Assembly (NCBI GenBank): GCA_009193035.1
Contig: SWDT01000166.1
Location: forward strand, 1-64,000
Source of the DNA: Halicephalobus mephisto
Lineage: Eukaryota; Nematoda; Chromadorea; Rhabditida; Panagrolaimidae
Direction of reading: 5' to 3'
Length of the DNA: 64,000 nucleotides
This document shows positions 46,171 to 58,600 of this stretch, piece after piece. The notes under the pieces were generated by a model, which saw only the letters and a program-made list of their open reading frames with translations, made no database searches and was not told the origin of the DNA. The stretch's first letter is position 1. Every line of letters begins with the position of its first letter. Position numbers and translations under genes: made by a program.

Positions 46171-46844
46171 CACATGCCCTCAGGGCATCTAAACTCCCTT
46201 ACTTCGGATAGTGACTAGAAAAAGAGAAATCACTCTTCTTAATCTTGTGATAGCACTTAAAAGAGCTGTTTTTTAAATTTACTAAATCAGTCCTAATAGA
46301 ATATTTGGATAGTGACTAAAAAGGGAGAAATCTCTCTTCTTACCCTCTCTGGAAGCAATCTGTAGGACTAATTTTATAGTTACCAGAAAACAACCATAAT
46401 ACTAATCTTCGACAGTGACTGAACAAAAAAATCAGCCTTAATTATCACTACTTGAGAAATTAGAACTTTTACAGAATTCAAAAAAGCATTTCAAATGTAA
46501 CTTTCGGATGGTGTTCATGATTGTTCAAAAGCCGTTCTCGTCAATCACGACTCAGAGAACTAGTGAATATGACTTTTGAATGTCAGAAAAATAGTTTTAA
46601 TAATATAAATAATGCCTGTGATTTTTTTGGCAATGGTTATTTTTAGCTGTTGTGCAAGCAATTAGTGCAGGTGGCTTCAAAACTGAAAAAACACAGATTC
46701 TTTTAGAATACTGTCTTGAAATTATATTCGTTAATCACTATCTTAAAAATTAAATAAAATTTTCCTAAAAACCAGGAAAATTGTTTCAATAACAATTTGG
46801 ATAGTGTCTATATTTACTTTGAAAAATCATCCTTCCCAGTCACT

Positions 46845-47115
46845 ATCCAGACAATTAATATAACCGATTTCTGAGATGGAAAAACAGCCCCCAATGGAAT
46901 ATTTGGATAGTGTCTATCATTGTTTCAAAATCGTTCTTCCTAGTCACTATCCAGACAATTTGTGGAACGGTTCTTGAATGTCAAAAATCAGCCCCAATGG
47001 AATATTTGGATAGTGTTCACTATTGTACAGAAATCGTTTTTTCCAGTCACTATCCAGACAATTAATATAACTGATTTCTGAGATGGAAAATCAATCCCAA
47101 TAAACACTTGGATAG
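46845..47115. repeat. Inverted repeat arm (partner 53103-53365)
   Basis: CCCCAATGGAATATTTGGAT, CAGTCACTATCCAGACAATT and TGATTTCTGAGATGGAAAA recur here. They appear as reverse complements, in mirrored order, at 53103-53365. Confidence 0.8.
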
Positions 47116-47319
47116 TGTCTATCATTGTTTCAAAGTCGTTTTTTCCAGTCACTATCCAGGCGATTAGTAACACTTATTTCAAAATCAGGAAAACAAGTCC
47201 AATAAAAAGTATAAACAGTGACTGCAGGAATTAGGAAATCACTTTCCTCAGTCACTATTTCAGCGGTTTCCATAGTTGTTTTTTAGTTACTATCCGAGAT
47301 CGTTATCCTGATAGTCCTT

Positions 47320-47720
47320 TGTCTCGTGTCCCCAAACGGAGTCAGAAGCAAAAGTTACGAGTTTTCGTTCTTCAATAAAGACAATTTGGCGCCGTCACAG
47401 ATCCCCAAATGTCACCCTCGTTTTTCGTCTTTTTTAAAGTCCATTTCCGCCTCCGTGTCCTTTAGGTCCAAAAATAAATTTAGTTTTATCAATTCAAAAA
47501 CCTCTGCTTACGCAAATAGCAAAATCCCCAATTCATCAACGCCAATTTTCCTCCGTGATCATTGAAAATCAGTTGACGCCAACTGTCCCCAGGGTTTTTG
47601 TCAAAGAAAAAGAGGGTGGAAGATGTCAACAATAGGCTCTAGAGCAGAAAAAACGTGACGATGTGGGCTAACCGATTTTGATTTTGATTTCGGTTCGGCA
47701 GCTGATTAGTTTACTTCCGT
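47320..47720. promoter_or_regulatory. GC-richer unique island, candidate enhancer
   Basis: Stands out from repeat-rich surroundings. It contains GTGTCCTTTAGGTCC, echoed as TTGTCCTTTAGATCC at about 51807. No coding frame or RNA gene is recognised. Its role in basonuclin regulation is inferred from position only. Confidence 0.25.
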
Positions 47721-48070
47721 TTTTTAAAATGAGTTTACGAGTTCATAATAGAGTGCAAGAAAAAAAAAGCGAAATAACTTTCGGACTAAGGAGTAGATGA
47801 CAGGATGATTTAGTTGGTGCAAAACAGAACTTTGGGTATCAAACATTAGTCACTATCCACAGCTGTCATTAGTTTGTTTCTGATTCTGCAAAAAATCCCA
47901 AAAATATAGCTGCATAGTGATTTGAAAAGTTAGGAATGATTTTTTTAGTCATTATCCCGGTAATTTGTAGAGCTGACTTTAGAGAATAGGAAAAACAGTT
48001 TGAGATCTTAGAGGACAAGTGAGTTTGAGAGTGGTTGTTTTCGTTACTGTAAATGATTCAAGTTTAAAAA

Positions 48071-48188
48071 GGTAGCAGCACCGGGGATTCCCAGGACGTC
48101 TCCGATCCAAGTACTAACCCAGCCCTATCGTGTTTAACTGGCCAGAGCGAACGGGATGGCGTGTGCTCACAATGGTTTGACCGCTACC
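48071..48188 (-). rRNA. 5S rRNA-like gene, copy 7
   Basis: Full length, intact helix I and T5 terminator. The 3' flank (47888-48070) matches copy 4. Confidence 0.7.
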
Positions 48189-48899
48189 CACATGCCCTCA
48201 GGGTCTCTAAACTCCGGTACTTTGGATAGTAACTACAAAGAGAAGTCAATCTTCTTAATCATTGTGATAAGAACTAGGAAACCTACTCCAAAAAATTTCA
48301 GAAATCATTTGAATAAAACTTTGGGATAGTGTCTATTAGTTGTTCAGAAATTGTTCTTCTCAGTCACTATCCTGACAATGTATATAGCTGATTTTGAAAA
48401 GAAGAATCAGTTCTGGCAGAATACTGTAGGATAGTGACTAAAAAATCAGTTTTTATCAAAATTTTAAAAACTAAATTACAAATTTTTCGTTATTCATTTG
48501 TTTGATTAAATAATTTTTTACAAATGTGATTACAAAATGTCCTTCCGGATTACCACTTACAAAATTGCCAAATTTTTTCGATATAAAAACCATCATTAAC
48601 ATTTGTGACTAATGTTTAATAAAAATTTTTATACCTCGACGATTCCCTAGAAACAATATTTTGAATTTGAAAATTTTTCATCTGTCGACCATCAACGACG
48701 ATCGTCGTGGGTTCGTCATCTCCTCCTTCGAAAAAGCGACGTTTTGGTTGGTTGATGTGTCATTTAACGCCGTTGGCTTTTTCTAGAAACGGACGGAAAT
48801 GGTGTCCCATGGGGTCTTATCGTATCATTCGAGAAGTTTGCTAAAAACAGTCTGAAATTAATTTTTCTTGGAAAGACCGAAGAAATCTTTGGTTTCAAA

Positions 48900-49450
48900 T
48901 TTTGGATTTACGTTTTCGTGATGAGATTGAGGAATATTTGTTTTGGGATCTGGGGGATTTAAATTTTGACTTTCGTGGTGAAACAAAAAATTTTATTTTT
49001 GGTGAAAATTGAAATTGAAATTTTTTGTGATAAGATTGAAAAATATTTTTTAAGATCTTAAATATCAAAATTTAGATTTTCGTGATGAGACTAAAAATTT
49101 AAATTTTTGATGAAAGTTGAAATTTAAATTTTTTGTGATAAGATTGAAAAATATTTTTTAAGATCTTAAATATCAAAATTTTGATTTTCGTGGTGAAACA
49201 AAAACTTTTATTTTCGATGGAAATTAAAATTCTGATTTTCGTGGTAAAATAGAAAAATATTTTTTTTTAAATTTTAAACAATTAAAATTCAGATTCTCGT
49301 GGTGAAACTGAAGAACATTCGTTTCAAGATTTCAGATAAAAAGTGAAACTTAATTTCGTGCCGAGACCAATGAAATATTTATTTCAAAATTTCGAAAAAT
49401 TTAAATTCAAATTTTTCGCGTCAGGACCCAAATTTCTGTTAAATTTTCAA
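48900..49450. repeat. Degenerate tandem repeat, about 115 bp
   Basis: Repeated TTTTCGTG(G/A)TGA(A/G)AC, TTTTTTGTGATAAGATTG and TTAAGATCTTAAATATCAAA blocks. Two central units are nearly identical. Confidence 0.65.
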
Positions 49451-50600
49451 AGTTTTTATATTTTGTAATTTTGAAAATTAATAATCAGCTTTTCGTTAAA
49501 AAATAAATAATATTTTAAAATCTGAATTTTCAAAGTTTTTATTTATTTTTGAGTGAATTTTTTTATTTTGTCCATTTTCACATTTTATTGATCAAAGTTC
49601 TTTTTTGAAAACAAATGACACCATGAAAACTTCCATCATCACCTGTTATCCACGTTTTATCAGGTTTTCGTGTCGAGACAATTAAAAAAAATTTTTTTTT
49701 ACAAATTTAATTTTTTAAATTTTTTCCATAGTTCTGAAAAGCAAATAAAAAAAAATAATTTTTTTCAATTTGATATTTAATTTTTTTAAATTTTTACATT
49801 ACTTCAAAAAAAATAAAAATTATTTAAAAATCAAAAAATTATTTTTTTCTATTTTTTTCTAAAATTTTTTAATTTGATATTTAATTTTTTTAAATTTTTA
49901 CATTATTTCAAAAAAAAATAAAAATTATTTAAAAATTAAAAAAATAATTTTTTTTCAATTTTGTTTAAAAAATTTTTAATTTGATATTTAATTTTTTTTA
50001 AATTTTTACATTACTTCAAAAAAATTAATAAAAATTATTTAAAAATCGAAAAAATTATCAATTTAATTTTTTTGATTTTTAGTTTTTGAAATTTGGTATT
50101 TGACTTTCTTATTTTTATATTTCTTCAAAGAAAGCAAATTAGGAAATCCCTAACGACATCGACAAGTCATCCCGTCTTCATTGCATCTGTTGCTCAGACA
50201 TCTGCAAAAAGTTTTTTGTCCACCGTTTTGCGGCAATTTATAAAAATAATTCCCGAAGAGTGCTGACATTTCCATTGGACGACGGTTAGCCGTTCTTTCT
50301 CGATTTTGGGCTTTTGGCAACAGGAAGCAGATCTAGATTCCCAGTGACAGCAGTTTAGCGAAAGCGAATAATTTAATCTTCATATAAGCAATTGTTAAAG
50401 TTCTGGTTTAGTCCAAAAATAAGTCTAATGGTATTTTTGGATAGTGATTCGAAAAGTTGGGGAATGATTTTTTTAGTCACTATTCCGGTAATTTGTAGAG
50501 CTGACTTTAGAGAATAGGAAAAACAGTTGGAGATCTTAGAGGACAAGCAAGTTTGAGAGTGGTTGTTTTCGTTACTGTAAATGATTCAAGTTTAAAAAGG
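49450..50600. other. AT-rich spacer with an island at 50150-50350
   Basis: 49680-50100 is low-complexity A/T with a roughly 125-bp loose repeat (TTTGATATTTAATTTTTT). The 50150-50350 island is GC-normal, unique and non-coding by eye. Confidence 0.35.
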
Positions 50601-50716
50601 TAGCAGCACTGAGGATTCCCAGGACGTCTCCGATCCAAGTACTAACCCAGCCCTATCGTGTTTAACTGGCCAGGTCGGATGGGATGGCGTGTGCTCACAA
50701 TGGTTTGACCGCTACC
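50599..50716 (-). rRNA. 5S rRNA-like gene, copy 8
   Basis: Full length. Near the box A region it has TCGGATGGGATGG on the plus strand, a few substitutions from consensus. T5 terminator present; long 3' flank shared with copies 4, 5 and 7. Confidence 0.65.
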
Positions 50717-51360
50717 CACATGCCCTCAGGGTCTCTAAACTCCCCTACTTTGGATAGTGACTAAAAAAGAGAAATCAATCTTCTTAACCTTGTGATAGCA
50801 CTTAAAAGATCTGCTTTTTAAATTTACTAAATCAGTCCTAATAGAATATTTGGATAGTGACTAAAAAAGAGAAATCACTCTTCTTATCCACTCTGGAAGC
50901 AATCTGTAGGACTAATTTTATAATTATCACAAAACAATCACAATACTAATCTTCGACAATGACTGAACAAGAAAAAGAAATAGTTTTTTTCAGCCACTGT
51001 TCTGTAATTTCTGAAGCTAATTTCCTCGTTATCAAAAAACAGTTCCAGTAAGAATCTTGGATAGTATCTATGTCTAAAAATTGATCATATTAGTTATTAT
51101 TCGGAAAACTGTTAAATCTACTTTTTCAGAGCTCAAAAATCAACTTAATCAAAATACTTGTATCATGTTCATTTTTACAAAAACAAGTAAAAGATTCCCT
51201 GTATTCAACCAACAGGTGTTATAGTCATAGGTGCGGGGTGGATCAGAGTATCTGATCATCGATGTGAACATCAGTCTCCAAAGAACATGCTTAGGATATA
51301 TTTCTCCGATTCTGTTTACTACGATAGGTTGAAAGCCCCAATATAGCTTTATTTTTACAT

Positions 51361-51520
51361 AATAATGATAATAATAATAATAATAACTATATTAACAATA
51401 ACAATAATAATAATAATAATAATATTAACAACAATAATAATAGCTATATTAACAATAATAATATTAACAACAATAATAATAACTATATTAACAATAATAA
51501 TAACAATGATATTAATAATA
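51361..51520. repeat. (AAT)n/(AAC)n microsatellite
   Basis: About 160 bp of AATAATAAT with interspersed ACA and CTATATTAACA units. Confidence 0.92.
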
Positions 51521-52184
51521 TTTAGTCACTATTTGATTAATTTTTACATTTATTTTTCACCAAAAATCTTCCAAATTAGCAATTTTTTCAAATGTGTGAA
51601 AATATTTACTTTTTTATTACTGTAACTTTATCGTTTTTCTTTCATCGCTAACTTTTACCAGAAACCGAAATAATTTCTTCCAGCAAATCCCGGACAAATG
51701 GCAATTTCGATATTTGTCACCGTCTTTCATCCAGGACTCCAATATGCGTGCAAAATTGAGCACATGTTTTCCTCTTGTCATTTTCTTGGTGTAACTGAGT
51801 TTGTCCTTTAGATCCTAAAATACGACAGGAGATGACTTTTAATGATTGCCGCTGGCGATCGAGAAGTGTTGCGTTTTGCCAATTTTAAATAAAAATTGAG
51901 GCGGATCTTTCACGAAACTTTCGTTTTTCTTAATTTTTTAAATTAAGGTATTTATGTTTTGATCACGGACTAGTTTCAAATTTCTGATTGTTTATGAAAA
52001 TGTCCTGTAATCGTCCTTCGATTGTTTAGTTTTATTTTTTATCAACAAACTGTCATTTGAAAACGTGATCAAATGTCAAATGGGAACTGTTTTGATTGAG
52101 GAAATTAAAGTTATGATTTCCCATTGGATGTAGTTGTGTATTATGTTTGACCTGAGATAGTGGGATTTAAATGAAATTTAAAAA

Positions 52185-52301
52185 GGTAGCAGCACTAGGG
52201 ATTCCCAGGACGTCTCCGATCCAAGTACTAACCCAGCCCTATGGTGTTTAGCTGATCAGATCAAATGGGATGACATATCTTCACAATAGTTTGACCGCTA
52301 C
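52185..52301 (-). pseudogene. Decayed 5S rRNA-like copy 9
   Basis: Recognisable over its length but with many changes in the promoter half (plus strand GATCAGATCAAATGGGATGACATATC), and the same 4-nt leader junction deletion as copies 2 and 10. Unlikely to be transcribed by Pol III. Confidence 0.7.
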
Positions 52302-52669
52302 ATGCCCTCAGGGTCTCTAAACTCTCCCCCTTTGGATAGTGTCCAGTACTGTTCATTCATTTTTTCATTTATTTTATCTTCCGATTCACGTTGAACCTCT
52401 GGCAGTATTCCAGCGATCTTTTACGACATGCTGTATTTTTTTTCAAACAAAAACAATAGGACATTTTTCTCGGGAAAATTTTTTTCTTGTCAAGTCCCGA
52501 TTCCGTCTTGTTTTGAGCCAAAACCGATCTTCCCAGCTGATCACGGGTCCGCTGGAATGACAGTCACTTGTACAAGACGTCGACTGTCACGGTATTTCGA
52601 AATTTGGTTTATTTTCGTGGAATTTTGAATTTTAAAATTACAGTAGTATTTCAGATTGATGAAAACAGA

Positions 52670-55600
52670 ATGTCTGCAGACCTGATTCAGATGGCTTCGT
52701 CGTCCTTCAGTCATCAGTTTCAGAATCAAGAAGAACCTAATTTCGATTTGAATTCCAAAAACGCGAATCCCGCTGGTCTTCTGGGTGACCAGAATCAGAA
52801 TTCGAAGAAAAACGAAAATGAAGTAAAAAACGACAAAGTTCCTGATGGAAGAAAATTGGACGAAATTTTGCTTCCAGCTCTGGTTGGACATCAGGTTGGT
52901 TTTAGATTTCGGAAATTCAAGATGGGGACTGTCGTTGATCTTTATCCAAAAAGCAGCTGGAATGTGGAAAGTTCAGCTACTTCCTAAATATTTTATCGGA
53001 GCCGTTTTCCGATATTCAAAAACAACTCTAGAAGTTGTAAAGATAGTGACTAGAGATGACATTTTCTCTATAAGTACGAACCCTATCCAAGTATTCCATT
53101 GGGGCTGATTTTCCATCTCAGAAATCAGTTATATTAATTGTCTGGATAGTGACTGGAAGAAATGATTTCTGTGCAATAGTGAACACTATCCAAGTATTCC
53201 ATTGGGGCTGATTTTTGACATTCAAGAACCGTTCCACAAATTGTCTGGATAGTGACTAGGAAGAACGATTTTGAAACAATGATAGACACTATCCAAATAT
53301 TCCATTGGGGGCTGTTTTTCCATCTCAGAAATCAGTTATATTAATTGTCTGGATAGTGATTAAGAATGGCAATTTCTGAGCAATTATGGATACTATTCAA
53401 CTCTCCTATCGAAGCTGATTTTATGTTTCTCAAAAATCGGCTCTATTAATTGCTTGAATAATGACTGAAAATGGCAATTTTTTTAGCTATTATAGACACT
53501 ATCCAACTTTTGGAATTATTTTGCTAACATTCAAAACTAGTTCTTCTTGTTCCCACCATAATGATTCAAAAGAACATTTTTTCATTTCTTAGTCACTATT
53601 CAAATATTCTATTAGGACTGATTTAGTAAATTTAAAAAGCAGATCTTTTAAGTGCTATCACAAGGTTAAGAAGATTGCTTTCTCTTTGTAGTTACTATCC
53701 AAAGTAGGCGAGTTTAGATACCCTGAGGGCATGTAGCGGTCAAACCATTGTGAAGACACGCCATCCCGTTTGCTCTGGCCAGTTAAACACGATAGGGCTG
53801 GGTTAGTACTTGGATCGGAGACGTCCTCGGAATCCCCGGTGCTGCTACCCTTTTTGCCGACTTTTTCTTAATAATAATCGAAAGGACCTGCCTCTAACTC
53901 ATTTACCATTCAAAGTTTTTTTGGAACCATTTTTCAGCTTCCATAAAACAGGTCTATAAATTACCGGGATAGTGACTGAAGAAGTGTTTTTCGGTTCTTC
54001 CCAGTCAAGATGTCACTATTCTGTTGAAATTATTTTTTGTAAAGTTTTCTAAAATACAGAAAGTGAGTTAATGCCAACTATTTTTTCCTAAAAATAACCT
54101 AATTAAATCAATATCCAAAAAAAAGCTCCAATAAATGAGATGGATAGTGTTTATTTTCAATTCAAATTTTAGTTATCTAATCACTATTCAAAAAACAACT
54201 TTTATAAATGAGATGGATAGTATTTATTTTCAATTCAAATTTTAGTTATCTAATCACTATCCAAAAAACAGCTCCAATAAATGAGATGGATAGTGTTTAT
54301 TTTTAATTATGATGTAAACTATCTAGTCACTATCCAAGAAACAGCTCCAATAAACGAGATGGATAGTGTCCATTACCAATTTGAATGTAAACTGTTTAAA
54401 TCACTATCTAGAATTCTAATCAAATCAGTCACTATCCAAAAAACAGCTCTAGTGGAAAATGTGGATAGTGACTAAATAATCAATGCTTAAAAATTGTTAT
54501 TTTTATGAATGACGAAACTTATTTTAATTTTCTGTATCTAATAATTTCACTTTTCCAGGCTCTGCCAATCCACCTCAAAGTCCTCTACGATTCCATCTTA
54601 CCCACATGTCCCTCCATCCTCGTCCAGCAATCAATTTCCAAAAGTGACTGGTCGATGTCAGATTTCCATCGAGGTTACATTCTTCAGGTCAGTTTTTCCC
54701 AAATGTCTTTTATGCAAATCATTTCCTGTCCAAAAAAGCCATAACTGATCACATTTATTTTTTATTTTTCTGACAATTATTTTTTACAAAAATTTTTATT
54801 TTTTTTATAAATTACAAAATTTATTTTTAACAAATTTTGAATTTTGAATTTTTTAGAATATATAGGATTTGAGGAGTGTACTGTAGTTTTTGGAATTTTC
54901 TGGTATTTGAGAATTAAAATTTTTAATTACGAAGATATTAACTCGATGTTGATGGGGTACTGTAGGATTAGTTATGATCTTTTTAGTGTATGTTAGACTT
55001 TCGACATATCACTATCAACTCCAGAGGAGCGGATAGAGGATTATGTACTCTATATACCGTAATTTAAAAGTTTCTAGATCCATCTAGGAAAAGTATATTT
55101 CTAAACACTTAATTTCGAAATTCTGTAAAAATACAATTTTAGTCGATTTTAAATTCTTAAATTTCATAATTTTTATAAAATATAATTAATTTCGAAATTC
55201 TGTAAAATTATGAAATAATTATGCAATTTTAGTCGATTTTAAATTTTTAAATTTTTCTTAAATTTCATAATTTTTATAAAATATGATCAATTTCGAAATA
55301 ATGCAAAAATTAACTTTCATTTTAGATCCTAGAAAATTCTGAAAATCCTCTTCAAAACAGTTTTGTAATAATTTTTTTGTTTTTATAATAATTATTCAAA
55401 AATACCAAAAATCAAAAAAAGCGATCAAAAGGTCAATATGCCGAAACCGAAGTTTTTAAAAAAACAGATTTTTCTGTTTTCTGAGCTGTCCCGAATTGCG
55501 CAAGAGTAATGACCCCGACAATATGGAACTTTTTCTCGAGCACTGTCCAAGTTTACAAGCAGTCAACATCGAAATCACATTTAAATTAAATTTTTGGAAA

Positions 55601-58600
55601 ATTGAATAAATCAGCTTTTTTGAATATTGCGTGCAAGTTGCAGATTTTACTTTGATTGAACTGCCAGAATGTTGCGTGCAAGTTGCAGTTTTGATTTCGA
55701 AATTTCCATGAATTTCAATGTAAAAATTTGATAAATCTAGTTAAGTACTGCGAGCAAATTGCGGATTTAATAAATTTAAAAAAACTTTAACTAATTTATT
55801 TCGAATATTGCATGCAACCTGCGAGGTTTTTTTTTTGATTTTGATGTAGACCGCTTTTACACCTTGACTAAGTTTATGTTTTTTGGGAGGGTACTTTTTT
55901 GAATCTTGAAGAAAACAATAGATCAAAAAGAAAAAACGACTATAACCAGACCTTTTTTAAAATAAAACTAACAAAGGAAGTGAATTTACTCGAAATAATT
56001 TTCGAAATGAGTTTTATATAATTTTAAAGTTCCCGAAAAGTACATTCAGGATTTATATTTTGTTTTTGTTAAATATTTTTTTAAAATGAGATAATTTAAA
56101 AAATATGGAATTCTTTTTCACTAAAATCTTAATTTCAAAAAATTTTAACTTACAAGTGGATTTACTCGAAATGAGTTTTATATGATTTAAAAGTTCTCCA
56201 AGTGTACATTCAGGATTTATATTTTGTTTTTGTTTAATACTTTTTTGGAATGAGATAATTTTAAAATTATGAAATTCTTTTTCACTAAAATCTTAATTTC
56301 AAAAATCATTTCGAGTAAATCCACTTTCCTTGTTAGACAGTAATCTTGCTGATCATTTCGAGTAAATCCACTTTCCTTGTTAAACAGTAATCTTGCTGAC
56401 CAGTTTATCTCGTGTTTGGGACATGAATCACGGTCCAAAGTTGTTTTTCTGCAGTCTGGTGATTTTCGAGCTTTGAAAAAATCCGAAAAATAAAATAATT
56501 TTGATAAATTAATTTATTCTTTCAATCGTCGAATATGATTTTAGAATTTTTTTTTCGGATAACGGACAGAAATTATTTTTCATTTTTTATAATTTATTTT
56601 TTTTATTTAAAAAATTTTTTTTGGACAAATTTATAATTTTTAGGTCATTCTAAAAATTCCCGATATATTATTTTGATTTTAAAACATTTTTAGAATACTG
56701 AAAAGGATTTTATAATTTTAAAAAATAAAATTAGGAATTTTTATTGATTTTAAAACGTTTAAAAAAAGTCTTGACCCGGACGTGACTTGAACACGCAACC
56801 TTCTGATCTGGAGTCAGACGCGCTACCAATTGCGCCACCGAGTCCTGTGGGACACTGCTACGCGCTCGCTTTTGGCCGCGACTGCTCTGGCTCGAGAGTT
56901 TTCAACGAAAAAGAAAAAATTGGTCGTTTCAAAAAAATCAAATTTTGCACTTTTTTGAATAATTTCCATTTCAGAATCCAACGACATCTCTTCCTCTTGC
57001 TTCCTGGAAGTGCGCCAACATCCCAACTACACTTCAGATTCTGGTGACGGCGAAACAGTATTTTCCGAACTTGTCGTCCGTCATCGACTCGCTCCAGAAG
57101 TCCCTGACTCAGACCGTTCTTGTTAGTTTAGTAAATTCAAACAGCAACAACACCGTCAACGGCGTCGAAATGCCCATGATCGCTTCTCTGGCCCCGAACA
57201 ACACGAGTCTCCATCTGGAAAAAACAAAGACTGGTCAGCCGTCGATAAAAGTGGAAAATACGGTCTTTCCGACAAGGGACAGTCTGCCCATACCCCCCAG
57301 TCCCGCCAAAAGCGAAGTCAGCTCGACCACCGAAACCGAGTCCTTGAGGAGTTCTACCGTAACCGACCAGGGGATGAGCTCCCCCGGACCCGACGTGAGT
57401 GGTTCCGCACAATTCCAACATCACAAAAAAATCACAGAAATCTAATTTTTATGATTTTTATTAAATTATAGAAAATCCAAATACCGTAGAAATTAAAAAA
57501 AAGCTTTTTAAAAAAATTCCAACATCACAGAAATCCAATTTTTATGATTTTTATTAGATTATAGAAAATCCAAATACCGTAGAAATTAAGAATAAGCTTT
57601 TTAAAGAAATTCCAACATCACAAAAAATCATAAATAAAATTCATAAAAATCCAATTTTTATGATTTTTATTAAATTATAGAAAATCCAAATACCGTAGAA
57701 ATTAAGAATAAGCTTTTTAAAGAAATTCTAAAATTATAAAAAATCAAAAATTTCAGAAAATTTTTAAAATTTCGGAAATTTTCGAAAAATTCTGAGAAAT
57801 TGTAAAAATATTTTTGAAATTTTACTAGTTTTATAAAAATTAAGAATGAAAAAATTTTAGAAAATTATTTTTAAAAAAATTTTTGATTTTAAATAATTTT
57901 AAATTTCTACGAAATTAATTTTGTGATTTTAGAAAATGATGAAATCATTCAAGAACAGCAAGAAGCGGGTCCAGTGTGACAAGTGCCTCCACACCTTCTG
58001 CGACAAAGGGGCTCTGAAGATCCACAACAGCTCGGTCCATCTGAGGGAGATGCACATGTGTACCGTACCCGGGTGCAACAAACAATTCCCCTCCAAGAGA
58101 AGCAGGTTTGCTTTTTTAAGATCATTTTTATAAATATAAAGAATTAAAAACTAAATTTAAAAAAATCTAAAAATTACAGTAATCTTACAGTACAAAACTT
58201 ACAGTAATTTTTTAATGAAAAACATTTCGTTTTAAGAATAAAAAATTTACAGTAATTTTTTAGTGAAAAATTTTTGTTTTAAAAGCTGAAAAATTACAGT
58301 AATTTTTTAGTGAAAAATTTTCGTTTTAAAAGTTGAAAAATTACTGTAATTTTATAGTAGAAAAATTTACAGTAATTTTTGGTAAAAAAATTTGTTGGAA
58401 AATTTAAAAATTACTGTAATTTTTTAATGAAAAATTTTTGTTTTAAGAATAAAAAAACTACTGTAATTTTTTAATGAAAAATTTTCGTTTTAAGAGTTGA
58501 AAAATTACTGTAATTTTTTAATGAAAAATTTTCGTTTTAGAAACCGTCACTCGAACAATCCGAACATGCACACAGAGACCGGTCGTCGAAGAAACTGTAG

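Noticed and set aside
51365..51625. Ile-rich ORF
   Set aside because: Translation of the AAT microsatellite.
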